Assembly: GCF_004765815.2 (NCBI RefSeq)
Contig: NZ_SBIS02000008.1
Location: forward strand, 310,001-374,000
Origin: Halorussus salinus
GTDB taxonomy: Archaea > Halobacteriota > Halobacteria > Halobacteriales > Haladaptataceae
Reading direction: 5' to 3'
DNA length: 64,000 bases
Shown here in pieces: positions 18,689 through 26,950 of the stretch; position 1 is the stretch's first letter; each line of letters begins with the position of its first letter. The position numbers and the translations under genes are program-made. The notes under the pieces were generated by a model. The model did not search any database. It was given only the letters and a program-made list of their open reading frames with translations, and was not told the DNA's origin.

Positions 18689-18822
18689 GGACCAAGCTTT
18701 GCGCCGCCGGAACCTGCCGCCACGTTCCCTGCCTGCGAGAGCAGTAGCATCAGTGTAAAGAGCGCGCCCATCATCCGCGGGTTCTCTGCGAGCCATTCCG
18801 TGAGGTCTGTCTTCTGTGCCAT
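18685..18822 (-). CDS. 45-aa single-helix membrane peptide (DUF7503-like)
   Basis: ATG at 18822 to TAA at 18685 encodes MAQKTDLTEWLAENPRMMG, then ALFTLMLLLSQAGNVAAG and a Gly-rich end SGGAKLGP. The charged N-terminal helix followed by one hydrophobic helix and a small-residue tail is a recurring haloarchaeal small-protein pattern (ENPRM(I/M)GxLFTxxLLLSQAG), which I recall as DUF7503. It probably sits in the membrane; the function is unknown. It is convergent with the CHAT protease gene, the two stop codons sharing TTAA, and is easily missed because of its length. Confidence 0.75.
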   Translation of the reverse strand: MAQKTDLTEWLAENPRMMGALFTLMLLLSQAGNVAAGSGGAKLGP

Positions 18823-19061
18823 TACAGTAGTATATCGAACGCCGGGAATTATCTAATTTTCTAAATATTTCCTAGAGCAAAAAGAAGATAGAATGTCAGA
18901 GGCTATAACTTACGTGTCTATGTCACGGTCAACGAACTTGGAAGTATCGTCCGGACTCCTCGTTCGGCGCGTCACTCGGCCGCGGGCTGGCAGTAGGCTC
19001 TGAATCGGTAATAATCTCCGGATTCTGGCCACAACCTTATTGTATCCACTCGTTTTCAGGA

Positions 19062-19075
19062 GGAAAATTTATAAG
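19062..19075 (+). promoter_or_regulatory. BRE/TATA promoter of the DUF7504-like gene
   Basis: GGAAAATTTATAAG is a textbook purine-rich BRE plus TATA element, about 37 bp before the ATG at 19109. It rules out the longer frame beginning at 19040. Confidence 0.7.
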
Positions 19076-19108
19076 CTAATAGGTGGAACCTCTGATACGG
19101 TAACAGTT

Positions 19109-19861
19109 ATGACGACGGATAGTTCCACACCTCGGGGAGGAGACGACGGCCCGCCCGACGACCAGATAAACGAGTTCCTCAACGTGCTAAACGAGCTGAA
19201 AGCGACCGGCTGTAACCTGCTGGTCGTCGGGGACGCTCCGCGAGAGGTGTTCACCCGCGCGAGCAGTCAGCTACTGGGAGACCCGGATATACTCCGCTAT
19301 CGAGTGCTGGCCGTCACCGACGCGACGACCCAGAGCGTCGCCGACCGACTTCCGGACGCCGAGACGACGCCCCGGCCGCTGACCGAGACGACTCGTATCG
19401 TCAACCACGCTGGCGCGCCGCGGTCGGTCACGGCCCAGAGCGAGGCCGCGCCGCCCGAACTCGCCGGGATTCACGAGACCTGCGTGGCCGACCCGCAGTT
19501 GCAGGGCCTCCAGTCGAGTCTCGCGGAAGCGATTCAGGCGGTCGCGCGCAACGCCGGGGCGCTCGACCCCTCGGACCTCCGCGTCGGCGTCGATTCGCTC
19601 ACGCCGCTGGTCGAACACCACGGCGAGGAGGTCGTCCGGAACTGCCTCGAACTGGTCGGCGCGTACGTCCGGGACAACGACGCAATGGCCCACTACGTCC
19701 TGCCGGACGAGTACGACGCCGAGCGCGTCCAGTCGCTCGTCCCGTCGGTCGATGCGGTCATCGAACTCCGGACGGTGAACCCCGACGAGCGCGGCCACGA
19801 CGTAGAGCAACGCTGGCACGTCCCCGACCGCGACATCACGAGCGGTTGGACGCCGCTGTAG
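19109..19861 (+). CDS. DUF7504-like haloarchaeal protein
   Basis: The 250-residue acidic protein starts MTTDSSTPRGGDDGPPDDQI. Its core reads ATGCNLLVVGDAPREVFTRA, LRYRVLAVTDA and LRVGVDSLTPLVEHHGEEVV, then MAHYVLPDEYDAERVQSL and DAVIELRTV. The alternating strand/helix pattern looks like a degenerate RecA/KaiC-type nucleotide-binding fold without a Walker A motif. I associate this pattern with the haloarchaeal DUF7504 family; that label is from memory and the function is unknown. It lies 286 bp beyond the small membrane peptide gene, on the opposite strand. Confidence 0.75.
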   Translation: MTTDSSTPRGGDDGPPDDQINEFLNVLNELKATGCNLLVVGDAPREVFTRASSQLLGDPDILRYRVLAVTDATTQSVADRLPDAETTPRPLTETTRIVNHAGAPRSVTAQSEAAPPELAGIHETCVADPQLQGLQSSLAEAIQAVARNAGALDPSDLRVGVDSLTPLVEHHGEEVVRNCLELVGAYVRDNDAMAHYVLPDEYDAERVQSLVPSVDAVIELRTVNPDERGHDVEQRWHVPDRDITSGWTPL

Positions 19862-19915
19862 CGGTCGGCGAACCCCCGAGGAGACGGTCCGTCGTCTCGC
19901 GATTTTCTCCCCGAC

Positions 19916-20890
19916 TCAACTCTCGACAGGCCCGCCCAAACGCATCGCGTCGGCTTCGAGGCGGTCCACGACCGCCTCGCCCCACGCGACGGCCGCGCGA
20001 GCGTCGGTGTGGACGAACCCGACCAGTTGCCCGTCGTCGTATATCATCGCGCCGACTCGCTTGGCCGGTCGGTCCGAGTCGCGGCCCCGAGCGGACCGAG
20101 CGGCGTCGGTCCCGCGCGACCGGTCGGCGTCGGGCGCGCTCTCGTGTGCGTCCGCGGCCGTGTCCGCGAGCGCGTTCGCGGACGCGCGGTCGTGATTTTT
20201 CGTCGGTTCGTCCTCGCGTCGTCCTCCCGACTCGCTCCCGTCGCTCGCCGCGTCGGGGTCCTCGCGCTCGGTCACGACGAGACTGACGGCTCGGTCGGCG
20301 CTCGTCTCCCACAGCGTCACGCCGTTGCACTCGGCGATAGCGGTCAGTTGCTCCTCGCGTCGGGCGAGAATCCAGTCGAGGACGCCCTCCGCGCAGACGA
20401 TGTCGGCGGTCATGCCCTTCTCGACTATCTGCTCGTAGTAGATGTCCACGTAGGCGGGGATGACCGCCGTGGCGAACACGCGGGCGTGGTCGGCACCGTC
20501 GAGGAGCGACTCCAGCGCCTCGACCGGCGCGTGGGGCGAACACGACGTGGGGAGCGAGACGGTGGCCTCCTCGAAGAGCGCGCCGTCGAGCGCCGCGTCG
20601 GTCCCTAACGGGTCGAGGGCCTCGCGGGCCGCGGCGAGTCCGTCGAGGCGGGCGCTGTAGCGTCTGTAGGCTTCGAGCGCGAGTTCGCCGGTCAGCGTCG
20701 TCCGGTAGCCGCGGTCGGCGCGCTCGACGAACTCGGCGTCTTCCAGTTCCCTGAGCGCGCGGTCGATGGTCGAGCGCGATTCTTCGAGGTTGTCGGCCAG
20801 TTCGCACTTCTGGCGAGGACGGCGGAGGTGGGCCAAAAAGTGACTTCGCGCTCGAAGACACTTCTGGAGGTCGGCGGAGCGGGAGCGCAT
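19916..20890 (-). CDS. FilR1-type winged-helix transcriptional regulator
   Basis: The 324-residue protein starts with a winged helix: FLAHLRRPRQKCELADNLEE, SRSTIDRALRELEDAEFVER and GYRTTLTGELALEAY. The middle domain (PVEALESLLDGADHARVFAT, IVEKGMTADIVCAEGVLDWI) and the C-terminal end (GAMIYDDGQLVGFVHTDARA) match the FilR1/DUF1724-type regulators common in haloarchaea and methanogens. A roughly 65-residue Asp/Ser/Arg-rich insert (about 215-275) splits the sensor domain between DRAVSLVVTERED and KRVGAMIYDD and is probably a disordered loop. The target and ligand are unknown. Confidence 0.88.
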   Translation of the reverse strand: MRSRSADLQKCLRARSHFLAHLRRPRQKCELADNLEESRSTIDRALRELEDAEFVERADRGYRTTLTGELALEAYRRYSARLDGLAAAREALDPLGTDAALDGALFEEATVSLPTSCSPHAPVEALESLLDGADHARVFATAVIPAYVDIYYEQIVEKGMTADIVCAEGVLDWILARREEQLTAIAECNGVTLWETSADRAVSLVVTEREDPDAASDGSESGGRREDEPTKNHDRASANALADTAADAHESAPDADRSRGTDAARSARGRDSDRPAKRVGAMIYDDGQLVGFVHTDARAAVAWGEAVVDRLEADAMRLGGPVES

Positions 20891-21200
20891 ATCCGACCGT
20901 AGTCACCCGCCTCACAAGAAACCATGCGAAATCGTGCATTTAAGTCGTCGCCGGACTTTTATAGTAGTAACTACGATTTGAGTGAAATCTCCAACGAGTG
21001 AGATAAAGCAGGTAGGGTTCGTTCGTCCAATCGCTGGTGCCGTAGACCAGCCGCTGCGTGCGTCTGACACCGGCCATACCATTGTCTGACGGGGAGGACT
21101 CCTCCCCACAACTTCGCAGTGTACAGTGTCTCGGACGACTCGCAGTGACTGGCGACGAGCGAGTCTCGCAGGTCCCCGCAAAAAATGTTCTCCCGAGCGG
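20891..21200. other. Intergenic region between FilR1 regulator and binding protein genes
   Basis: It holds the regulator promoter (on the minus strand ACTATAAAAG near 20960 and CTTAAATGC near 20940) and a perfect GGGGAGG-ACT-CCTCCCC hairpin at 21091-21107. No credible gene is seen. Confidence 0.45.
21091..21107. terminator. 7-bp GC stem, 3-nt loop hairpin
   Basis: GGGGAGG (21091-21097) and CCTCCCC (21101-21107) pair perfectly. It lies about 95 bp past the end of the binding-protein gene and could mark transcript termination; an operator is also possible. Confidence 0.4.
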
Positions 21201-22976
21201 TTATTCCAGTTCGGTCGTGTTGTACATCTGGCGACTCGTCCCCGCGGCACCGAACCGCGAGATGTCCACGTTGTCGTACCAGAACCGCTGGTCGGTCCGG
21301 TGGTACACCGGCAGGAACACCACGTCCTCCCAGTTGGCCTCCTCCATCTGGACGTACGACTCGTTGCGCGCCGCCTCGGCCTCGTCGGTCGGCGCGGGGT
21401 TGTCCTGCACCTGCTCGTAGGCGCTGGTCGCCCGCTGGGCCGCCTGCGTGCCCGACCAGTTGACGTACGAGATGGGCGCGTCCTGCGAGGTGTCGGTCTG
21501 TGGCGGGTTCAACAGTTGCAGGAAGTTGTCCGGCGCGGGCCAGTCCATTATCCACCCCAGCGAGTAGGCCTGTAGGTTCCCTTCCCGGCCCCGCTGGAGG
21601 AGCGTCGAGAACGGCGCGGTCTCGACGTTCATCGAGATGTGCGCGCTCGCCAACTGGTCGCGCAGGAGTTGTGCCGTCTGTTGCCACGTGTCCGACCCCG
21701 AGTAGATGGTGAAGGTGAACTCGTACTGGTTGTTCGGCCCGTACCCGGCCTCCTCCATCACCTGCCGGGCCTGCTGAATCTGGGTCTGGTCGTAACCGTA
21801 CGGGTAGTTCTGCTCGGCGTGCTGGTCGTAGGCGTCGGGGCCGCCGGGGTAGATGCTCGGCGGCGTGAAGTGGTAGGCGGCCTGTCCCCGCTCCTTGAAA
21901 ATCTGGTCGATGACCTGATTCTGGTTCATCGCGTACGCCGCGGCCTGCCGCGCGGGCTTCTCGACTTGCGCCGTGTTGAACCCGATGTAGAAGGCGTTTA
22001 TCGTCGGCACCGCGAGGAAGTTCAGCGTCGCGCCGTTCCGGACCGGCCCGTAGGTGCCGAACTGCCGCCCGAGGTCGTCGGTCTCCTCGACAGTGACGTT
22101 GTTCGGGTTGTAGAACGGCGTCGGAATCGGGAAGTAGTCGGCGTTCCGGTTCATCGCGTAGGTGTACCGGGCGTTGTCGTCCTCGATGATGCGCCAGTTG
22201 ACCGCCTCGACCTGCGCGGGTTGGCCGTGGTAGTTCGCGAACCGCGAGACCTCCGCCTCGTCGTTGGACTGCCAGCGGACGAACTCGAACGGCCCAGCAC
22301 CCACGGGGTTCGAGGTCGCGAACTCCTGATACGGAATCTCGCCGTCGTAGCCTTGGATGTCGCCGACGATGCCCTCCGGGAGCGCCGCGAACGACGTGTA
22401 CGCCAGCATCGGGAGCGTGGCGTGGAACGGCTCTTCGAGGTTCACTTCCAGCGTGTAGTCGTCCACCGCGTTCACCGCGAGCGTCCCCGGCTGGTAGTTG
22501 CCCTCGTCGTCGGTCTCGTGCTGGACGCCGATGGAGTCGAGGATGAAGTACGCCCGCCGGGATTCGTCCGAGGCCGCGAGTCGCTCCCACGCATACACGA
22601 AGTCCTGTGCGGTGACTTCGCCGAAGTCACCGTGGAACTGCGCGCCCTGTTTGAGGTTGAACGTGTACGTCGAGAAGTCCTCGGAGGTCTCGAACCCCTG
22701 TGCGAGTTGCGTCTGGACCTCTATCTCCCCGTCCGGATAGTTCATCAGCGCGTCGAAAATCTGCTGGATAACCGTCCCCGAGGCGGTGTCGGTCGCCTTG
22801 ATGGGGTCCAGCGTACTCATCGTGGAGTTGATGAGGTTCAGCGTCCCCTGTGCCGCCCCGTCACCCTGAGTGGTCGTCTCTTGGCCCGCCGCGCTCCCCG
22901 TAATCGCGACAGCCGATGCCGCCCCGCCGGTCGCCTTCAGGAACGACCGACGAGACATGTTGGATTTCTCGGACAT
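21201..22976 (-). CDS. Oligopeptide-type ABC transporter substrate-binding protein (orphan)
   Basis: The 591-residue protein has a Tat signal (MSRRSFLKATGGAASAVAIT) and no lipobox Cys. The mature part is a family-5 solute-binding protein (DppA/OppA type). STLDPIKATDTASGTVIQQI, LKQGAQFHGDFGEVTAQDFV, NPVGAGPFEFVRW and YHFTPPSIYPGGPDAYD follow the usual order, ending VVFLPVYHRTDQRFWYDNVD. Such proteins bind peptides or similar solutes outside the membrane and pass them to an ABC permease. No permease or ATPase gene is nearby. A TATA-like element (minus strand GCATTATAAATAATT, about 23010-23025) gives a short leader. Confidence 0.92.
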   Translation of the reverse strand: MSEKSNMSRRSFLKATGGAASAVAITGSAAGQETTTQGDGAAQGTLNLINSTMSTLDPIKATDTASGTVIQQIFDALMNYPDGEIEVQTQLAQGFETSEDFSTYTFNLKQGAQFHGDFGEVTAQDFVYAWERLAASDESRRAYFILDSIGVQHETDDEGNYQPGTLAVNAVDDYTLEVNLEEPFHATLPMLAYTSFAALPEGIVGDIQGYDGEIPYQEFATSNPVGAGPFEFVRWQSNDEAEVSRFANYHGQPAQVEAVNWRIIEDDNARYTYAMNRNADYFPIPTPFYNPNNVTVEETDDLGRQFGTYGPVRNGATLNFLAVPTINAFYIGFNTAQVEKPARQAAAYAMNQNQVIDQIFKERGQAAYHFTPPSIYPGGPDAYDQHAEQNYPYGYDQTQIQQARQVMEEAGYGPNNQYEFTFTIYSGSDTWQQTAQLLRDQLASAHISMNVETAPFSTLLQRGREGNLQAYSLGWIMDWPAPDNFLQLLNPPQTDTSQDAPISYVNWSGTQAAQRATSAYEQVQDNPAPTDEAEAARNESYVQMEEANWEDVVFLPVYHRTDQRFWYDNVDISRFGAAGTSRQMYNTTELE

Positions 22977-23423
22977 GCAAATAGAAGGACCACGCTATTG
23001 CATATGTAGTTAATTATTTATAATGCGGTATCGGGGGATTAGTAAAACGGCCTCCTCTATCGCGGGTTTGAGACGACGAGGAGTTGTGAAATCCACTCCG
23101 AACGCTAACCTGAATCCCGGCCGGTCGGAAGAAAGAACAATCTACTGAGTGGGTACGCGGTCCCTAACCCGCCCTCGGAGCGGTTGTGGCATCTCATCGA
23201 AACTACAGCGGTCGGAGAAGACGGGACCGACGACGGAGCCACCCGACCGACACCGGCGACCCCGCAGACGGCGACGACAGACCCCCGCCGACGAGAACGA
23301 AGCGACCCCGCGGACGGCGACGACGCTGGCGCTCCTCGCGCGGCGGCGAAGCGAGTCGTGACCGACCTCCCGCCGCTGGGGAACGGGAAGCAGACATTTC
23401 ATCGTGGCTCTCGTACCCGCTGT
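22977..23423. other. Intergenic region
   Basis: It contains the binding-protein promoter around 23010-23025. The remainder reads as Arg/Pro/Asp-rich frames in all phases without convincing coding signal. Confidence 0.4.
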
Positions 23424-23777
23424 ATGAGCATCGGCCGGGCGCGACACGGGGACCGCGAGACGGCGTTCGACTGGCTCGCCGCCCTGCTGGCGGCACTGCT
23501 GGGGGGCATCCACCTCTATCTCGGGGTTACGGGCGACGAACCACAGTTCTTGGTCGTGGCCGCGCTGTTCTTCGGCGGCGTGGTGTTTTTCTTCACGGAG
23601 TTCTGGCGCGCGGTGGTCTACCTCCTCGCGGCGCTGTACGTCGCCATGCTCGGGGTCCTCTGGCTGTTCGAGGGGATGCAGTACCGCCAAATCGGGCTGG
23701 TGACCGGCGCGGTGAGTACCGTCTTCTTTCTCCTCGTCATCTACCTCTTCTACGCCGAGTCAGAGCTATTCGAGTGA
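23424..23777 (+). CDS. Small four-helix membrane protein (117 aa)
   Basis: The ATG at 23424 gives MSIGRARHGDRETAFDWLAA, then four hydrophobic helices: WLAALLAALLGGIHLYLGV, FLVVAALFFGGVVFFFTEFW, AVVYLLAALYVAMLGVLWLF and LVTGAVSTVFFLLVIYLFY. I recognise no named family; many haloarchaea encode similar small membrane proteins. The frame open upstream to 23184 encodes Arg/Asp/Pro-rich sequence and is not part of the gene. Confidence 0.8.
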   Translation: MSIGRARHGDRETAFDWLAALLAALLGGIHLYLGVTGDEPQFLVVAALFFGGVVFFFTEFWRAVVYLLAALYVAMLGVLWLFEGMQYRQIGLVTGAVSTVFFLLVIYLFYAESELFE

Positions 23778-23806
23778 GACGCAGAATTCGAGGACGCAGA
23801 ATGGAG

Positions 23807-23870
23807 CGAGGAGAACCCTCGCTACTCGACGAGGGAAAACCCTCGCTACACGAGGAGAACCCTCGCTACT
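23807..23870. repeat. Three imperfect direct repeats of about 20 bp
   Basis: CGAGGAGAACCCTCGCTACT (23807), CGAGGGAAAACCCTCGCTAC (23830) and CGAGGAGAACCCTCGCTACT (23851) lie between two convergent genes. Each unit contains a short dyad (CGAGG...CCTCG), so the array may serve as a bidirectional terminator. The third copy reaches the stop of the next gene. Confidence 0.75.
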
Positions 23871-24150
23871 CCACGTACAACGAGTACGTGATAACGCCGA
23901 ATCCGGCCGCGGTCAAGGTACTCTCGATGACGAGGACGACCTCGCGGTCGATGCCGACTATCTGGTCGGCGATGCCCGCCAGAAACGCGCCGAGGGTGAC
24001 GACGCCGAACCCGAGCGCGAGCGCCCGGAGCGCCGGGGAGTCGGTCCGGCGGTAGGCCTTGAACGCGAAGAACGTGATGAGGCCGCCGAGCAGGAGCGTG
24101 ACTGTCTTCAGCGCCACTACCAGCGAGGTGAGTTGGGTCAGTTCGTTCAT
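23866..24150 (-). CDS. DUF7521-type small membrane protein
   Basis: The ATG at 24150 gives 94 residues with three hydrophobic helices (VVALKTVTLLLGGLITFFAF, LRALALGFGVVTLGAFLAGI, VVLVIESTLTAAGFGVITYS) and a conserved-looking FKAYRRTDSPALRAL loop. The start overlaps the stop of the winged-helix gene upstream by 4 bp (ATGA), so the two are translationally coupled. This pairing of a winged-helix regulator with a small membrane protein recurs in haloarchaea; I recall the membrane partner as DUF7521. The function is unknown. Confidence 0.85.
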   Translation of the reverse strand: MNELTQLTSLVVALKTVTLLLGGLITFFAFKAYRRTDSPALRALALGFGVVTLGAFLAGIADQIVGIDREVVLVIESTLTAAGFGVITYSLYVE

Positions 24151-24524
24151 GTCTCTTTGCGCACCTCCGACCACATGTCCGCGAGGCGCTCCTCGGCGCT
24201 CCGGGCCGGGCGGGAGACGGCCACGTCGAACTCGTTCTCCTCGGTCAGTGAGAGGTTCACGTCCTCGAAGTCGAGGTCGTAGCGAGTCGTGTGGTGGCCG
24301 TCGCTCCGGACCTCGGTGAGTTCCGAGAGGAGCGACGCCTCGGTCAGCATGTCCAGTTTGCGGTAGACCGTCGAGAGCGGGATGTCGGTCGCGTCCGAAA
24401 TCTCGCTCGCGGTCATGGGTTCGTCGATTCGTTTGACGATGGCCCGGCAGTCCGGGTCGTCGAGCGCGTCGAGGAGCGTCTGGAGGTCGGGGTCCTCCTC
24501 GATACCCGCCGGGTCTCGAACCAT
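24147..24524 (-). CDS. Winged-helix transcriptional regulator
   Basis: The product from ATG 24524 is 125 residues. DPDLQTLLDALDDPDCRAIV, EPMTASEISDATDIPLSTVY and RKLDMLTEASLLSELTEVRS form an ArsR-like winged helix, followed by HHTTRYDLDFEDVNLSL and a short C-terminal helix. A TTG six codons upstream (24542) is the only other start. The minus-strand TATA-like GAATTATG near 24555 is too close to 24542 but fits leaderless initiation at 24524. It probably regulates itself and its coupled membrane partner (inference). Confidence 0.85.
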   Translation of the reverse strand: MVRDPAGIEEDPDLQTLLDALDDPDCRAIVKRIDEPMTASEISDATDIPLSTVYRKLDMLTEASLLSELTEVRSDGHHTTRYDLDFEDVNLSLTEENEFDVAVSRPARSAEERLADMWSEVRKET

Positions 24525-24723
24525 CTCCTCGAACGTTTCCAAAGGCGATACATAATTCGTTCGACTTCAGTGACGAACTCGCTCGGGACCGGCGTCCGAG
24601 TCGAGCGTCGGTCGTCCGAATCGGGCGTCGCTCCTCCCGAGGACCGACCGTACCGTTTGTGAGCGCACGACACACCGAACACGTTCGAGTCCCGTCCCAT
24701 CCGCTGAGAATCACCTCCAGCGC

Positions 24724-24732
24724 TCTTTAAGT
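24724..24732 (+). promoter_or_regulatory. TATA box of the multicopper oxidase gene
   Basis: TCTTTAAGT is centred about 31 bp before the ATG at 24759, giving an essentially leaderless transcript for the oxidase-halocyanin pair. Confidence 0.55.
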
Positions 24733-24758
24733 AGCCCCCATAAGCTGGAACTGTAACA

Positions 24759-25907
24759 ATGACCGACATCGGAGCCCCCGGCGACGGACCCTCGCGACGC
24801 GACTTTCTGAAAGCGACCGGTGCTGGCGGTCTGGCGGCCGCGGCCGGTTGTACTGCACCGAGCGGTCAGACCAGCGAAACCCGACGGACGACCCAACAGC
24901 AAGCCATGAACGCACAGAGTTCCCTTCCGACGACGAGTCCCCCCGAAGTGGTGAACGTAGACGAGCAGGGCGGTTCGGTCACGCTCAAGTCCGCACCCGC
25001 CAAACACGAGGTCCACCCCCTCGACTCGATGGGCGGCCCGGTCGAACTCCCCCGCGTGTGGGCGTTCCAAGCCGACGACCGCGACCCGAGCGTCCCCGGT
25101 CCCATCCTCCGAACGACCGAGGGCGAGGACATGGAAGTCACGCTCGACAACACCGACGGCAAGCGACCGCACACCGTCCACTTCCACGGCGTCCAGAAGA
25201 CGTGGAAGAACGACGGCGTGCCCACGACGACCGGCATCACGGTCGAACCCGGCGAGAAACACACCTACCAGATTCCCGCGAACGTGCCCGGCACCCACCT
25301 CTATCACTGCCACTTCCAGACGCCGCGGCACATCGAGATGGGGATGTTCGGCATCCTGCGCGTGGACCCGAAGGGGTACGAACCCGCCGACAAGGAGTAC
25401 TTCATGACGGTGAAAGAGTGGGACTCGTCGCTCTCCCGGATGATGGCCGGACAGAGCGCGAGCTACAACCCGCGCAAGCGCAACCCCGACGTGTTCACCG
25501 TCAACGGGAAGTCCGCTCCTCGGACGCTCCACCCCGAGGACGGCTCGCCCATCATCGTCAAACAGGGCGAGACGGTGCGCCTGCACCTCGTCAACGGCGG
25601 GTACATGTCCCACCCGATGCACATCCACAACCACCGCTTCGAGCGGGTCGAGAAGGACGGCGGCCGGATTCCGGAGGCCGCCCGTCACGGCATGGACGTG
25701 ACCAACATCGCGCCCGCCGAGCGCCACACCATCGAGTTCGAGGCCAACGCCGACCCCGGCATCTACCTGATGCACTGTCACAAAGTCAACCACGTCATGA
25801 ACGGCCGGAGCTACCCCGGCGGGATGCTCAACGGCGTCGTCTACGAGGAGGCCATGGACACGGACATCTTCAAGCAACTGATGCAGTACGCCGGATACGA
25901 GGGGTGA
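24759..25907 (+). CDS. Two-domain multicopper oxidase lipoprotein
   Basis: The 382-residue protein has a Tat signal (SRRDFLKATGAGGLAAAAGC) ending in a lipobox Cys. Domain 1 has HTVHFHG and HLYHCHFQTPRHIEMGM, a full type-1 copper set (His, Cys, His, Met). Domain 2 has HPMHIHNHRF and YLMHCHKVNHVMNG, again with HxH and HCH. Two cupredoxin domains place it with two-domain laccases and copper nitrite reductases. I would not call it NirK because its motifs differ from the NirK pattern I know. It should oxidise a substrate outside the membrane and reduce O2 or nitrite. The halocyanin gene starts 4 bp downstream and is a likely electron partner. Confidence 0.85.
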   Translation: MTDIGAPGDGPSRRDFLKATGAGGLAAAAGCTAPSGQTSETRRTTQQQAMNAQSSLPTTSPPEVVNVDEQGGSVTLKSAPAKHEVHPLDSMGGPVELPRVWAFQADDRDPSVPGPILRTTEGEDMEVTLDNTDGKRPHTVHFHGVQKTWKNDGVPTTTGITVEPGEKHTYQIPANVPGTHLYHCHFQTPRHIEMGMFGILRVDPKGYEPADKEYFMTVKEWDSSLSRMMAGQSASYNPRKRNPDVFTVNGKSAPRTLHPEDGSPIIVKQGETVRLHLVNGGYMSHPMHIHNHRFERVEKDGGRIPEAARHGMDVTNIAPAERHTIEFEANADPGIYLMHCHKVNHVMNGRSYPGGMLNGVVYEEAMDTDIFKQLMQYAGYEG

Positions 25908-25911
25908 GACG

Positions 25912-26556
25912 ATGACCACTACTGACGAAACGATGGCAGACGGAGAGGCGACGCGACCGACCGCGACGAGACGGACCGTACTGAAAGCGGGCGCGGCGGC
26001 GACGGCGACGGCGGCCGGGACCGCCGGACTCGCCGGGTCGGCGAGCGCCCAGTCCGGTCTCGGTTCGTGGTTCGAGAACGTGTCGAACTACGACGGCGTG
26101 GTCGATAAGACCGGCAACAGCGAGGTGACGATAGAAGTCGGCGCGACGGGCAACCAAGGCAACTTCGCGTTCGGTCCCGCGGCGGTCCGCGTTGACCCCG
26201 GCACGACGGTCGTCTGGAAGTGGACCGGGAAAGGCGGGTCGCACAACGTCGTCGCCGAGGACGGTTCGTTCGAGAGCCAGATGACGGGCAGTTCGGGCCA
26301 CACCTTCGAGCAAACCTTCGACGAGGAGGGCGTCACGAAGTACGCCTGCACGCCTCACAAGACGATGGGCATGAAGGGTGCCGTCGTCGTCGGGAGCGCC
26401 GGAGCGTCCGCGGGCGGCGAGTCGAGCCACGGGATTTCGCTCTCGGCCGACGAGTACGCCGTCGGCGGGAGCGTTCTCCTCGGTCTGCTGTCGCCCATCG
26501 CGTTCGGCGCGGTGCTGTTCGGACGCGACCCGGACGGCGACCTCCGTCGGCCGTGA
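25912..26556 (+). CDS. Membrane-anchored halocyanin
   Basis: The 214-residue protein has a Tat signal (TARRTVLKAGAAAT-like, ending SASAQ). A halocyanin domain spans about residues 48-160, with copper ligands in GSHNVV (His) and YACTPHKTMGMKG (Cys, His, Met). A C-terminal hydrophobic helix, VGGSVLLGLLSPIAFGAVLF, sits near residue 190. Halocyanins are plastocyanin-like one-electron carriers of haloarchaea. The gene follows the multicopper oxidase stop by 4 bp, so both are surely one transcript. Together they look like a small electron-transfer module at the outer face of the membrane. Confidence 0.92.
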   Translation: MTTTDETMADGEATRPTATRRTVLKAGAAATATAAGTAGLAGSASAQSGLGSWFENVSNYDGVVDKTGNSEVTIEVGATGNQGNFAFGPAAVRVDPGTTVVWKWTGKGGSHNVVAEDGSFESQMTGSSGHTFEQTFDEEGVTKYACTPHKTMGMKGAVVVGSAGASAGGESSHGISLSADEYAVGGSVLLGLLSPIAFGAVLFGRDPDGDLRRP

Positions 26557-26733
26557 GAGCGGAGCGTCGCGGGCGATAGTCGTGTTTGGGTTGGGTATTC
26601 GGTTCGGGTTCTCCTCTCTCGGTTTGAGATATGTTCATCAGTGTTAGGAGTGGTTGTGGATATTTTGTAGCAGTGTATAAGTACCTCAAAGATAGAAATA
26701 GTAGTGCTACCAGAATACGGTAGAAATTGAATC

Positions 26734-26887
26734 GAAGCGAACTACTGCCGACTCAAAGGAGTCCGCCCTACAGCACTGCAACAGCCTCACACCTCCCCAA
26801 CCGATTGCGTTGCTCGCTTCGCTGCGCGACTCATCCCTCGCGCGCCTAGGCGCGCTCACGAGAGAGCGCGCCCCACGCGCCGGTCGA
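26734..26887 (+). repeat. Dispersed intergenic element, copy 1
   Basis: Starts GAAGCGAACTACTGCCGACTC, shares the 18-bp core CCTCACACCTCCCCAACC (26785-26802), and ends with a 9-bp hairpin GGCGCGCTC-ACGAGA-GAGCGCGCC (26849-26872) followed by CGCGCCGGTCGA. Copies 2 and 3 lie at 30340-30502 and 43777-43928 in the same orientation. It sits between the convergent halocyanin and gamma-glutamyltransferase genes. It may be a MITE-like element or a structured ncRNA; no ORF fits it. Confidence 0.8.
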
Positions 26888-26950
26888 AAAAGAGTCACGG
26901 AGCGCGCCCAAAACCAAACACGTCCGAAAATCAGTGAGCCGAAATCCGGC

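Noticed and set aside
24759-25907. Calling the oxidase NirK
   Set aside because: The copper motifs in both domains (HTVHFHG, HCHFQTPRHIEMGM; HPMHIHNH, HCHKVNHVMNG) differ from the NirK pattern and no other denitrification gene is nearby.
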